From Shinisaurus crocodilurus (taxonomy: Eukaryota > Chordata > Lepidosauria > Squamata > Shinisauridae), in the NCBI GenBank assembly GCA_021292165.1, contig CM037877.1, forward strand, positions 30,764,197-30,828,196: a stretch of DNA of 64,000 bases, given 5' to 3'. Below, piece after piece: positions 32,822 through 43,012 of the stretch. The translations under genes and the position numbers were made by a program. The notes beneath the pieces are model-generated. The model was not told where the DNA came from. It worked only from the letters and a program-made list of their open reading frames with translations, and made no database searches. How positions within the stretch are numbered: the stretch's first letter is position 1; every line of letters begins with the position of its first letter.

Positions 32822-33682
32822 GGCTTTTGTAGCTTGAATTCTGCCCCAACCTTGTGTATGGAATGTGCAAATACTTATCCTGCATATTCTGGTGTTGTGG
32901 CTCTGACCATGGAGAAAGAGACTGCTGAAAGGGTCCCAGGACTTAATGCCACATCCCTCCCAAGCTCCCATTTAGGGAAGAATCACTGCTTTGTTGAATC
33001 GTCTTTGTCCGCATTTATCAACAACAGCATGCTTTCGTATTTTCTTGGCTGTCATCCTCCGTATGGCTCTGTATGTCTTGAGAACAAAGGCATGCAGATT
33101 GTTGTTTCTGGATAGGAATTTTGTACTTCTTGCTGTTACCCAAAACAATGGATCACTGCCAAGCTCTTTCGGCTCTTCCCAGGGATTATGTAACACGGTT
33201 TTAGTGATTTTTCCCCCCAAGACCTAACCGCTTGCATTGTATACTCCACTGACTGAAACATCAATTAGACAACATTTCAAATGACTCTCATCGCTCTTGT
33301 TACTAACCAGGGTTGCCACCCACCCGACTTTAAACGGGCCGTTCCCCTTTCCCACCAGAAAGCACATTTAATTATTTAGCCCGATGTGTACAAAATGTGC
33401 ATCCATGCCACCCCACAGGATTAGGGGGATCCTGCTCATTCATGATTGGCATGGATTGTTCATATTGGAAAGGGCTGTGTCAAAAGCAGAGTGGTGGGTC
33501 TGAACCAAATCCCTGCCTTCTGTTTCAGCGAGGAGAAGCTCTTTGAGAGGCTAAAATGACCATCATCCAGCACTTGGGGACCTGCTCCAAGACAGCATTT
33601 AATCCTTAAAACAAAGTGATCAGATCCTCACAATTATAACGTGCTTGTCATAAACCCTGGAAAACTTATTCCAGGACTGGGG
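32822..33682. other. Stretch without recognised genes
   Basis: Apparently single-copy; overlapping frames on both strands near 32970-33227 show no family resemblance. Confidence 0.35.
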
Positions 33683-34040
33683 GCACAGCCAGCTCCATGT
33701 GTTGGAGGGTCTTTGGGCAAGACACCCTCAGTGGGCCCCCTCCCTCAGTGAGTCTTCCTTCTCGCCACCATTGCTCCTCATCCTCTTTCTCGCTGTTGTT
33801 ACCTCTTGCTTGCTTGCAGACAGGGAGCAGGGAGCAAGCCGGCTGTGGCATCTACTGCTTCTCCTTCTCACCACCACCAACATTGTCTGTTCCAGAGCAA
33901 GAGGCAGGTGAACAAGCAGGTTGCAAGGGTGAAGAGGAGGAGCAAGTCCAAGGGCTTTTGTTAGTGGGCCCCAGCTGAGGTGTGGGCCCTCAGCAGATGC
34001 CCAGCCATTCCTACCCTTGATGGAGGGCCACATTCCTGGG
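33683..34040 (+). repeat. Dispersed repeat related to 1.1 kb and 44.0 kb
   Basis: Shares 'ccctcagtgagtct', 'gcaggtgaacaagcaggttg' and 'cagccattcc' with the repeat at 43950-44305 and, reversed, 1118-1400. Probably a non-autonomous DNA transposon. Confidence 0.55.
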
Positions 34041-34168
34041 CAGGGAATGTGTGGCCCTCCAGATATTGGTGGAATGCAACTCCCATCATCCCTAGCCAGC
34101 ATAGCCAATGGTGAGGGATGATGGGAGTTGCAGTCCAACAACATCTGTCCTGCATCCCTGCCTTACTT
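34040..34168. mobile_element. Palindromic hAT-like MITE, 'gtgccctccagatg' family
   Basis: Termini 'cagggaatgtgtggccctcc' and 'catccctg', arms 'aactcccatcatccctagcc' and 'agggatgatgggagttgc'. Confidence 0.7.
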
Positions 34169-34357
34169 ACTTTGTCCCACTAGGATGCTGAATGGCTGGA
34201 TTATCCATATTTTGCCAGCTTAAAAGGTCATATCTTAAAAGGTCATACCTTTGAGCAATTGCAATCATGTCAGCCCTAGACCAAGGAAATGGACATGGCC
34301 TTGCTTGACATGTGAATTAGCCCAGGTGTGTTCATACTAAGGATGTTTGAATAATTG

Positions 34358-34730
34358 AGAGCCAGTGTGGCATAGTGGTTAGAGTGTTGGACTGGGACTC
34401 TGGAGATCCGGGTTCTAGGCCCCACTCAGCCATGCAACTCACAGGGTGACTTTAGGCCAGTCACTGACTCTCAGTCTAACTCAGTGTTCTCTAACCTTGG
34501 GTCCCCAGATGTTTTTGGCCTACAACTCCCAGCATGCCCCAGCCAGCTATGCTGGCTGGGGCATGCTGGGAGTTGTAGGCCAAAAACATCTGGGGACCCA
34601 AGGTTGGAGAACACTGGTCTAACTTAACTTGCAGGGTTAGTGTGGTGAGGAGAAAATGGAGAGGCAGAGGAGGACCACGTAAGCCGCCTTGGTGGAAAAA
34701 AGGCAGGATATAAACATAATAAATAATAAA
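34358..34730 (+). mobile_element. tRNA-derived CORE-type SINE, copy 4, interrupted by a MITE
   Basis: The head 'gagccagtgtggcatagtgg' and core run to 34481, are broken by the hAT MITE at 34482-34616, and resume at 34617 with 'acttgcagggttagtgtgg' and the tail 'ataaacataataaataat'. Confidence 0.85.
34482..34616. mobile_element. hAT MITE, 'cagtgttctccaacc' family, nested in a SINE
   Basis: Termini 'cagtgttctctaacc' and 'ggttggagaacactg'. The 8-bp flanks gtctaact (34474-34481 and 34617-34624) are identical. The uninterrupted SINE relatives lack this DNA. Confidence 0.95.
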
Positions 34731-34739
34731 TTTGATCGT

Positions 34740-35690
34740 TGCAGATTCTGATATGAATTGGCCTGATCCACACCTCCCAGGTGAATCTGTGGATCACAAT
34801 GTAGTTATCCACTGGCTCTCAGGCTTCCCAAATGTTTCAATGCCATTCACAGCTCAAAAAAGTATCAAAATTACCCAATTCGGTTAGGGATTTGGCCGAA
34901 TCCAAAGAATGCTCCTAGCATGCAGGTGTGTGTGTGTGTGTGTGTGTATCACACTTACTTTGATCTTCTTGACAGATTAATGAAAGGTTTTGAGGTTCAT
35001 CATCTTTCAATTTGTATCAGATATAATGGCTATTGACTCTGTACTTCTACTTTCTACCTCTCTTAGTCTTCAAGGACCTTCCATTGGCTATAACCAGTGT
35101 TCCTAATAAACCTTTGTCCTTGTTACAGTCACTTAACCACAATCATTATCTCATTCTTTGCTAAGCAAAATGAAACTCAAGCATTTAACGAGGTCCTAGC
35201 CCTTGAGTGGATCTTTTCAAAGCCAGCCAGCCTACTCAGGGTCGACAAGAAGTGAATTCAGTTTATTCAATATTGCATTTTCATACTGATTACCTCTCAG
35301 TTTGTTATACAATATCAATATCTGCTGGGCCCAGTGGGTGGGGGCCAAAGCTCTGCACATGGGGCTTCCATATGTGTACATGGAGACTTCTCAGTCTCTC
35401 TTGCTTCCCTTTGGCCATCTCATGTATGCGCTCTGGCATGCCACCTCCAGTCTGCCTGCCAGCAAACACTCAGCTGGTTATATAGTGCCCCCTGCAGGTC
35501 CTGCACATGGGACAAATCCATCAAGTAGCTGATTGTTATTTTCTGATACTCGATAGGAGTCATCGATCCAGTGAACTGTCCCCCATGAGCCTGCAGGGCC
35601 AGTATTTGAAAATGATCATTTCTGCCAAAGGGAGAGGGCCAGAGCCTTAACACTTCAGTCTCAGCCCCAGCTCAAACAAAGCCTTAGGCT
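34740..35690. other. Stretch without recognised genes; (GT)n
   Basis: A (GT)n run lies at 34924-34948. Small overlapping frames near 35207-35532 are not recognised. Confidence 0.35.
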
Positions 35691-35941
35691 GCAATCCAAT
35701 CCCCACTTACCTGGGAATAAGCCCGATTGAACTCAGCAGACATGTAAGGATGGCACTGTTAATATATGTAACTGCATTTGCTCCTGTTCATCTCCTGTTA
35801 CCCTTTCCTCTCCCACCTTCTTCTCCCTCTGCTTCCCTGCCACTTGTCTGATTTTAGATTGTAAGCTGCCCAGGGCAGGGATCTGTCTTCTTTGCTCACA
35901 TTGTTTTGTCAAGAGCCATGTAAGAGTGATGGCACTATAGG

Positions 35942-36180
35942 TATTTTATTTATTTATTTATTACATTTATATCCCTCCTTTTTTCCTGAAAGGAACCCAA
36001 GGCAGCTTAGATAATCCTCCTCTCCATTTTATCCTCACAACAACCCTGTGAGGTAGGTGAGAGGCCGGGAGTCAGTGACTGGCCCAAAGTCACCCAGTGA
36101 GCTTATGGCCGAGTGGGGACTAGAACCTGGATCTCCTGAGTCCCAGTCCATCACTCTAACCACTATGCCACACTGGCTCC
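35942..36180 (-). mobile_element. tRNA-derived CORE-type SINE, copy 5, reverse
   Basis: The plus strand starts with an (attt)n tail and 'tatatccctcc', and ends 'ggggactagaacctggatct' and 'gccacactggctcc', the reverse complement of the SINE head. Confidence 0.85.
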
Positions 36181-37200
36181 CTATATACTATTTATTTCAT
36201 ATATAAATACTAAAATACTGATGGTGGAGTTGTGGGAGATCATCATCATTTGAAAGGGTGTTATGTTACTCTCCAGGAGTCACTCCACTGGGAAAATTTT
36301 GCTGGGGGGGGGAGTTTTAGGTTTAGTTGAGGGGATATTTCTTTTTCTTGCTTCTGATGCTGTGAATGTACCAATTGTGAGTGATTTACAGTTGTATGAT
36401 CTCGCAGCATATCAATGCCCAGAAGAATTAGTCTATAAAACAGTCAATAGAAAACCATTTAGAGGGGGAGCTGGATGAATTGCATACTATCTTTTTATCT
36501 AGGCAAAAATAACCAACTGGAAGTATTGACTTACTTTGCAAACGTTTTCTGCATTATGGAGGGAAAAAAATGCCATGTGGCATTTGATGTAGATCTTGGT
36601 CTCCTCTCAAAAACACAGGAAACACCTTCCTTGACGTCTTTTTTTATTTGATCCACCCCCAGCCCAGCTGCTGCCACTCATACATACATGAATACCTCAT
36701 CTATACAATCAACACATTTTATAAATAAAAACATAGTCAAATCCTCATGATACCCACCAATAAAAAGCTGCAAGTAAACCAACCAGGCACAAAATCCATA
36801 GGGGTAAAAGGCAACAGGTTGATCAGAGCACTTGGAAAGGCCTGCAGAAAAGGAAGGCATTACAACTACAAGCCTTTCCTACACTTACAAGATTGGGCAT
36901 TGATGGCTGTGTCTGGGAAGTCTGTTCACTTGGGGGGGAGGGGGGTCACAACCAGAAAAGGCCTTGACTGGATCCTATGCATGATCTTTCTGGCACATGA
37001 GTATAACTGAGGGTATGGGTCAGTAGACATGCTTTTTATTTTCTATGTGATCACTTCCATTTGATCCCAGTAGTTGTTTGAAGGAAAACTGACCTGTAGT
37101 GCTACATAATGAGATGGATGGATTCAGCAGTGATTTCTATTACCACAACTAATGCAAAGTCCTGTCCCTGTCAAGTGAGCTAGAGATGCTTGGCTCTGTC
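36181..37200. other. Stretch without recognised genes
   Basis: Possible old LINE remnants near 36700-36960, but no diagnostic motif could be read. Confidence 0.35.
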
Positions 37201-37201
37201 C

Positions 37202-37204
37202 TGT

Positions 37205-37279
<75 letters not shown>
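37202..37279. repeat. Compound (GT)n(GA)n microsatellite
   Basis: About 13 GT units followed directly by about 25 GA units. Confidence 0.95.
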
Positions 37280-37280
<1 letters not shown>

Positions 37281-37409
37281 ACTTGGGATCTTAGTTTTAG
37301 CTGTGGCCAAAACGGAGTTGCAACATATCCTTCTAAGATCATTGGAGGAGAAATGGTCCATAGAATATTAAAGTCTGTTCTCCATAGTACACTCATAGAT
37401 ATAGTATTT

Positions 37410-37660
37410 CAGAACTTAAGAAGAGCCATGCTGGATCAGACCAAAAGCCTCTCTAGTCCAGCATTCTGTTGCCACAATGGCCAACCAGATGCCTTTTGGG
37501 AAAATCACAAACAGGATCTGAATGCATGCAATAGCACCCTACCACTCATGTTTCCCAGCAATTAGTACTGAGAGTCAAACTGCCACTGATATTGGAGGAG
37601 ATATACAGCCATATTGGAGGAGATATACAGCCATCCTGACTAGTAGCCATTGATAGTCTT
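37410..37660 (-). repeat. LINE/SINE 3' fragment, reverse, 'tggccactgtgtgaacagg' family
   Basis: Plus strand 'agccatgctggatcagacca' and 'ctctagtccagcattctgtt', the reverse complement of 18900-18980. A 20-bp segment is doubled at about 37595-37634 ('ttggaggagatatacagcc'). Confidence 0.55.
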
Positions 37661-37800
37661 ATCCTCCAGGATAAGCAATGAAAATTGGTATAACAAGCCC
37701 ATTCTTTGTGGCTCAGTTTAGCAAGCACACAACCACTTTCTAAGGCTGGCCTTTCTACTTCAAGGCACTCCCTTGAGCTCAAAGTTTGACAGCTCTGCCC

Positions 37801-37813
37801 CTATAGGATGGGG
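37801..37813. repeat. Target-site duplication of LINE copy 2 (left)
   Basis: CTATAGGATGGGG, repeated exactly at 38834-38846. Confidence 0.95.
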
Positions 37814-38833
37814 GATGATCTTCAAACTATCCTAAATGCTTTTGCAGAAGCATACGAAAAACTTGGTCTCTCACTTAACATAAACCCCCCCCCCCAAAGT
37901 GCTTCATCAGCAAGTGCAAGTTAAAACCCTTTGGTGATGCCATCTATCCAGCTTGGCGGGGCAATATTGGAAAATGTCGATCATTTTCTCTATCTTGGCA
38001 GCTATCGTTCTGTTACAGCTAACATTGACACTGAAATCCAGCATTGTTTGAGCTCCGCAAGTGCTGCATTTTCTCGAATGAAACATAGAGTGTTCGAGGA
38101 TCGGGATATCTGTAAGAAGACCAAAACGCTGGTTTATGAAGTCATTGTATTACCAACTTTATTGTATGCCTGCGAAACATGGACTATCTATAAAAGTCAT
38201 TTCCACCTCCTTGAAATATTTCATCAATGTTGCCTCCGGAAAATCATGCGAATTACTTGGGAAGATAGGAGAACAAATGTCAGTGTACTGGAAGAAGCAA
38301 AGACTACTAGCGTTGAAAAAATGATCCTTCAACGCCAACTTCAATGGACCAGTCATGTTGTTCGAATGCCTGACTGCCGTCTCCCAAAGCAGTTACTTTA
38401 TTCCCAACTCAAGAATGGAAAGCAGAATATCGGTGGTCAGTATAAAAGGTTTAAAGATGTTCTTAAGACTAATCTAAAAAAATGCAATATAAACATCGAA
38501 AACTGGGAAGCTCTGGCCCATGAACGATCTAAATGGAGGTTGACCTTTCACAAAGGTTCCATGGACTTTGAAGAAGCCCGAGTGCAAGGTGAAAGGGAGA
38601 AACGTGCTAAGCGAAAAGCACGTCAAACGAATCCTTTACAGGACCATCTTCCATCTGGTAACCTGTGTCCTCACTGTGGGAAGCTGTGTGGATCTAGAAT
38701 TGGCCTCCACAGTCACTTACGGACCCATCGCTAGAGTCTACACAATTTTTTAGAATTTCCTCCTTTTATCATTTTCTTTTTGTAATTTTATCCTGGAAGA
38801 CAATCTTACTCGGTCACGAGTGATTGTCTACTA
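37814..38833 (+). mobile_element. APE-type LINE (RTE-like), 5'-truncated copy 2
   Basis: Almost identical to 29364-30350 of copy 1, and cut off within the reverse transcriptase just after the YADD box. It is flanked by a perfect 13-bp duplication, the signature of target-primed reverse transcription. The 3' end lacks the longer (TGA)n run of copy 1. A C-run replaces the A-rich stretch of copy 1 near 37886. Confidence 0.95.
37931..38734 (+). CDS. LINE ORF2 C-terminal fragment with C2H2 zinc finger (267 codons open)
   Basis: This is the RT thumb and the C-terminal domain of the LINE polyprotein, with the N-terminal part lost by truncation. It opens inside the former ORF, so the first Met is not a true start. 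Visible blocks: 'LGSYRSVTANIDTEIQHCLS', 'LLYACETWTIYKSHFHLLE' and 'FHQCCLRKIMRITWEDR', the usual region after LINE RTs that ends with a 'W..R' pattern. A basic stretch ('REKRAKRKARQ') follows, and a classical C2H2 finger closes the protein (C-x2-C-x12-H-x3-H). Unlike copy 1 it has no frameshift, so it inserted more recently or has been luckier. Confidence 0.85.
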   Translation: MVMPSIQLGGAILENVDHFLYLGSYRSVTANIDTEIQHCLSSASAAFSRMKHRVFEDRDICKKTKTLVYEVIVLPTLLYACETWTIYKSHFHLLEIFHQCCLRKIMRITWEDRRTNVSVLEEAKTTSVEKMILQRQLQWTSHVVRMPDCRLPKQLLYSQLKNGKQNIGGQYKRFKDVLKTNLKKCNINIENWEALAHERSKWRLTFHKGSMDFEEARVQGEREKRAKRKARQTNPLQDHLPSGNLCPHCGKLCGSRIGLHSHLRTHR

Positions 38834-38846
38834 CTATAGGATGGGG
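38834..38846. repeat. Target-site duplication of LINE copy 2 (right)
   Basis: CTATAGGATGGGG, identical to 37801-37813. Confidence 0.95.
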
Positions 38847-39600
38847 TTACAGCCAGCTCCTAATCATCTGAAATCTGAAAGGATTGGCTAAAAGTTGGTG
38901 CCCTTGTCAAAAAATTGAAGCAGGATTGACAGCTTTGTAGATACATATTTATATTGTACAACTATCTGAGCTCACCTGAGCTCACCTAGATCACAGAGCT
39001 AGTCTGAACAAGCTGGCTGGCACTTCAGAAGTTAAAATGTTTCATATGCTTAAATGGTGAAGAATTATAATATACGGTATCTTGTTTTCTATGGAAGGGA
39101 AAACTCCTGGCTCTGAGCCATGTACTAGCCAATATTTATCCACAAATCCAAGAGTTTTCAAACCAGGAGGTGCATATAACACCCACTTAGTTTAATGAGT
39201 TGTAAAGGGGGCACAGGGCCAGGCTACTAATATACCACCCCTACTCCATAAATAAAATAAAAATAATAAAATCCATACATTTCGAAAAAACATTTATCTT
39301 TAAAAATTCCCACTTTATCAATAGCAATGAACATAGTTACTACCTCAGGAATCGTACCCAAGTCCATTCATTTTAATGCTTGTCAGCTAAGCCTGAAACA
39401 ATATCATCAACACAGATTTATCCAGTATTTGGTGGCTGCACCAGCCAAATAATTGGATATAGAAGCAGAACCAGCGGGGCCAGAAGAAATGACTCAGTTT
39501 CATAAAGGGAGGCCTATTATCCACAAAGCCCAGAATCTTTCCTGCCACTAGCTTCCCGGATCCCACTGCCACTTCCCAACATCACAGCCCATCATACTTT
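38847..39600. other. Stretch without recognised genes
   Basis: AT-rich host DNA; nothing supported. Confidence 0.4.
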
Positions 39601-39602
39601 GG

Positions 39603-39742
39603 TGCAGCTTTCCCCAAACTGGTACCCTCCAGGTGTGTTGAGCTATAACTTCCGTTATCCCCAAGCCAGCTGCTGGTAGCAGCCGGGGATGATGGGTGTT
39701 GTAGTTCGCCATGTCTGCAGGGTGCCAGGTTGGGGAAGGCTT
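39603..39742. mobile_element. Palindromic hAT-like MITE, 'gtgccctccagatg' family
   Basis: Left 'ccccaaactggtaccctcca', right 'gggtgccaggttggggaagg', arms around 'taacttccgttatcccc' and 'ggggatgatgggtgttgta'. Confidence 0.7.
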
Positions 39743-39779
39743 CTCTACTGTGACCGAGAAATACAAGTGGGGACTATGA

Positions 39780-39860
39780 ATAATATTTATTTATTTATTA
39801 TTCGATTTGTGCCCTACCTTTCTTCCTAAAATGGCACTCAAGGCAGCTAGATGGGCCAAC
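39780..39860 (-). mobile_element. L2/CR1-like LINE 3' tail, reverse
   Basis: An (attt)n start is followed by 'cgatttgtgccctaccttt' and 'aatggcactcaaggcagc', the reverse of the L2-like 3' UTR ending 'gccttgagtgcc'. Confidence 0.5.
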
Positions 39861-40442
39861 ATGAAGCCATTCGCCCATCTAGGCCAGTGCTGTCTATTCT
39901 GATTGGCAGTAAGTATCCAAGATCTCAAACAATAAATCTTTCGCTGCCTTGCTGAGAAATCCTTTTAGGTAGAGATGCTAGGGACTGTGGGCCTTCTGCA
40001 TGCCCAGTGTATGCTCTAGCACTGAGCTATGGTCTTACCCTCTGATAGATAGAAGCAGGTTTCATTCTTAGAGGCATTCTTAGTCCCCAGAGGCAGGGAG
40101 CATAGTTAGTCCTAACCAGGGATGTCAGGAAAATTTGCAATGGATTCAAATGAGTTTGGATTTCTATGCATCCGACCTATGGATTCCTCAGTGGACTAGC
40201 TTTTTATGAGTCATGCAGATTCCGCAGACTTACAGACTAGTTTTTGACTTGGGGGGGGGGGATTCTCACAAATTTGCAACTGCACATTAGCACTAATGCA
40301 CATTAATGTTAATGCACACTTGTTAATGTAATAATGACATTAACGTTAATGCACACTTGCATTAATGAGGATTAGTGCAAATGTGCACTTGCCCAAGTGG
40401 AACAAAATTATTGTACATCGCTTTTTTTAAAAAAAATCCAAT
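39861..40442. other. Stretch with 'attaatg' inverted repeats
   Basis: Between 40270 and 40390 the words gcacattaatg, gttaatgcacac and 'cattaatgaggattagtgc' recur in both orientations. No gene. Confidence 0.4.
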
Positions 40443-40815
40443 TCCAATTGCCTCACCAAAAAAGAAGACACCAATTTACATAACATTTGCACATGTACAT
40501 GTATATGTGTAGGTGCAAATTTAGAAATAATAGGTATAATTTAAATAGAAATACAATATGTCTCACCATAGTAGAGAAGACTGACTAGGTGAGCTATGTG
40601 CCGACTGCTCAGTCTGCTGTCCAGGTGCTCACTGTTGATGAGCAACTTCACGGCTCCTGCTGCTCTCCCTCTTTTTTGGTGCTTTGACTTTAAACCAGAC
40701 TTGGACTGGACAGCCTATCACACAGAGGACACCTTCAAATAGAGGACTGTCCTCTGCCAGCTCTCCAAAATAGAGGACCATCCTCTGTAAAGTAGGACAC
40801 CTGGCCACCCTGTCA
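40443..40815 (+). repeat. 'gaggac' box interspersed repeat, copy 4
   Basis: AT-rich left part ('tacatgtatatgtgtaggtg'), middle 'ctgtccaggtgctcactg', right boxes 'gaggactgtcctctgcc' and end 'gacacctggccaccc'. Confidence 0.6.
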
Positions 40816-41375
40816 GTCCTGGTGTATGATAATTTTATTTATTTATTATTTTTGTAGGGAGCGCAGGTGTGTGTCTTTCAAGCTGGAGTTCCCAGCCGTC
40901 AGAATCTGTCGCCTTATATATGGTGCCATTAATACTTTGTCTCTCTGTAAACCTGGCAGCCAAAGCTTTGCCGTGCATTATAAAATCCTGGTGTGAGAGC
41001 TTGTTCCTCAGTCTGACCAACTTGTCACTGGGAGTAGCGGTACAAACTCCTGGTGCCTTGCCTACTGCCTTTTCTAGATGCACCCCTAACATTGGCCCCT
41101 TAGATCCTGACCTGCCGTCTCCAGAACTCGACCTTTGACCTGGCCCTAACTATGTCCCTTGTTTGCATCCCTGGGCAAGCAGCTAGCTTCTTTGGGTCTC
41201 TGCACCTGACCAGCAGCCATGGTCAGACTTCAGGCCTGCAGGATCTATGTTGATTTTTTTTTACTAGGGCCTGAAGTACCACCAACTGGAGTTCGGTGCA
41301 AAACAATTAAAGAAGAGAGCCCAGAAGTTTGTTTTGAACGGACCTCAAAGTCCTTTTCCATAGAAAAATCCACTC

Positions 41376-42361
41376 CTGGTTAGGTGGCCAGGTGTCCTCT
41401 TTACAGTCCTTTATTTGAAGGGCTACCAGAGGACCACCCTCTGTTTGGAGGCAATGCATCCTCTGCTGGAAGGGCTGACCTGTCCCATTCCAGTTTAATA
41501 AACATAAAGAACCAGATGAACTGTTGCCCATCAACAGTGAGCACCTGGCCAGCAGGGATGTTGAAGAGTCCTTGGTCTCGAGTCACGAGTCTAGTCACGA
41601 GTCTTTGGACCCGAGTCTCGAGTCCGAGTCCGAGTCCTTGGTCCAAAATGGTGATTCCCGAGTCCCAAGTCACTCCCAAAGCTGACTCCACGAGTCCCTA
41701 TTAAAATCAATGGGGTTTTTCCCAACAAAATAAGGCTACTTCAGATGTGTGGCTTAAATAAATTCTAGAAACAAGTGTGCCTTTTTATTTCAAAACTCTG
41801 CAACTGATTTTGACAAGAACAGACCAGGCAGACAAACCCAAAATAACCAGGCAGGCAGAGGAGGCAGGGAACCCCAAACAGGCAGGCAGAGGCAGCCAAA
41901 CCCAAAATGTCTGAAAGCTTGCATTTTAGGAAAATGATTTTTAAAAATAAAATCTTCACTGGCGATCGCACTTCTCTCCACTCCTTCTGGCACAGCCCAG
42001 GGATGTTGAAGAATCCTTGGTCTCGAGTCCCGAGTCGAGTCTCGAGTCCCATTAAAAATATTGGGACTCGAGTCCGAGTCGAGTCAGAGGGGGGACTCAG
42101 TCCGACTTACGAGTCGAGTCCTCGAGTCCGAGTCCCCATCCCTGTTGGCCAGTGGGCTGAACAGGCAAGCACACAAGTCATCTGGTCACAACCTTCCACA
42201 GCATGGTGAGATGTACTGCATTTCTATTTAAATTATAATAATTATTTCTAAATTTGCCTCTACATGTATAAAGTAGCATAAGCAAATATTATGCAGATCA
42301 CTGTCCTCTTTTTTGGTGAGGCATTTCCTCTTTTTCCATGATTCACAAGTGGCCACCCTAC
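41376..42361 (-). repeat. 'gaggac' box interspersed repeat, copy 5, interrupted
   Basis: Reverse copy: 'ggtggccaggtgtcctcttt' at the left and 'cacaagtggccaccc' at the right. The hAT-like element at 41553-42144 interrupts it between 'cctggccag' and 'ttggccag'. Confidence 0.65.
41553..42144. mobile_element. GAGTC-rich hAT-like element with 8-bp duplication
   Basis: Termini 'cagggatgttgaagagtcc' and 'gagtccccatccctg'. The flanks are ctggccag (41545-41552) and ttggccag (42145-42152), 7/8. Both end regions consist of tandem and inverted cgagtc/gactcg words. The left-end word 'gggatgttgaaga' is repeated at 41999, suggesting an internal duplication of the terminus. No transposase is present. Confidence 0.85.
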
Positions 42362-42633
42362 CCAAAGCTTTCTTCATTTCAGCAGTCTAATTTAGGGTGG
42401 GGGAGGGTCACTTGGCTGCTGTTATTGCTCAACAATTGGGAGTCAGAAACCTTTGTCAATCCACTACGAATCACCCATAAGCCTACCAGTACATCCAGAT
42501 CTACTTTCTGCCCACCCCTGACTGTGAGCAGGTCCCTGCTGAAGCCTGACAAAGGTCCCCTTGTATCTTCATGATGGGGGCAGATTCTGTCACACCCTAC
42601 AGCTTTCCTTACTGGAGTGTGTCATTTACTCAC

Positions 42634-43012
42634 TGACCTGGTTTGCACAACATGGTAAGCCACCATAGGTTAATTCACCCACGGAAACTCCATGCCGCAC
42701 GCATGCTGCCATTTTGCATATGCAAGCTGCAGCGGGGGCACGCCGTGGCTTGTTGTGCCATGTGAACCTGATGAGGGCGAGTTCTTGGCATGGTTAAGAA
42801 ACCACTGAGAAGCCATGGGCTGTTTTAGGATTGTGGGTGATTTGTTAACCATGCCAACCAACCACCCTTGCCAGGTTTTCATGGCATGACAAGCTGCGGT
42901 GTGCCCCCACCATGGCCTGCATATGCAAAATAGTGGCTGGTGCACGTTATGGAGCCACATGGGGGAATTAACCCATGGTGGCTTGTTGTGACATGCAAAC
43001 AGACCAAGTAGC
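42634..43012. mobile_element. Long imperfect palindrome (foldback element)
   Basis: Left 'gacctggtttgcacaacatg' pairs with right 'gttgtgacatgcaaacagac'. Left 'cataggttaattcaccc' pairs with 'ggggaattaacccatgg', and 'gcatatgcaagctgcagcg' with 'tggcctgcatatgc'. The centre is near 42825. The ~380-bp span is a single hairpin-capable unit. Related to the elements at 3873 and 26925. Confidence 0.75.

Noticed and set aside
33728..34144. 138-codon minus-strand frame
   Set aside because: It lies in a dispersed repeat plus a palindromic MITE.
37202..37279. Arginine/glutamate-rich and histidine/leucine-rich frames
   Set aside because: They are translations of the (GT)n(GA)n microsatellite.
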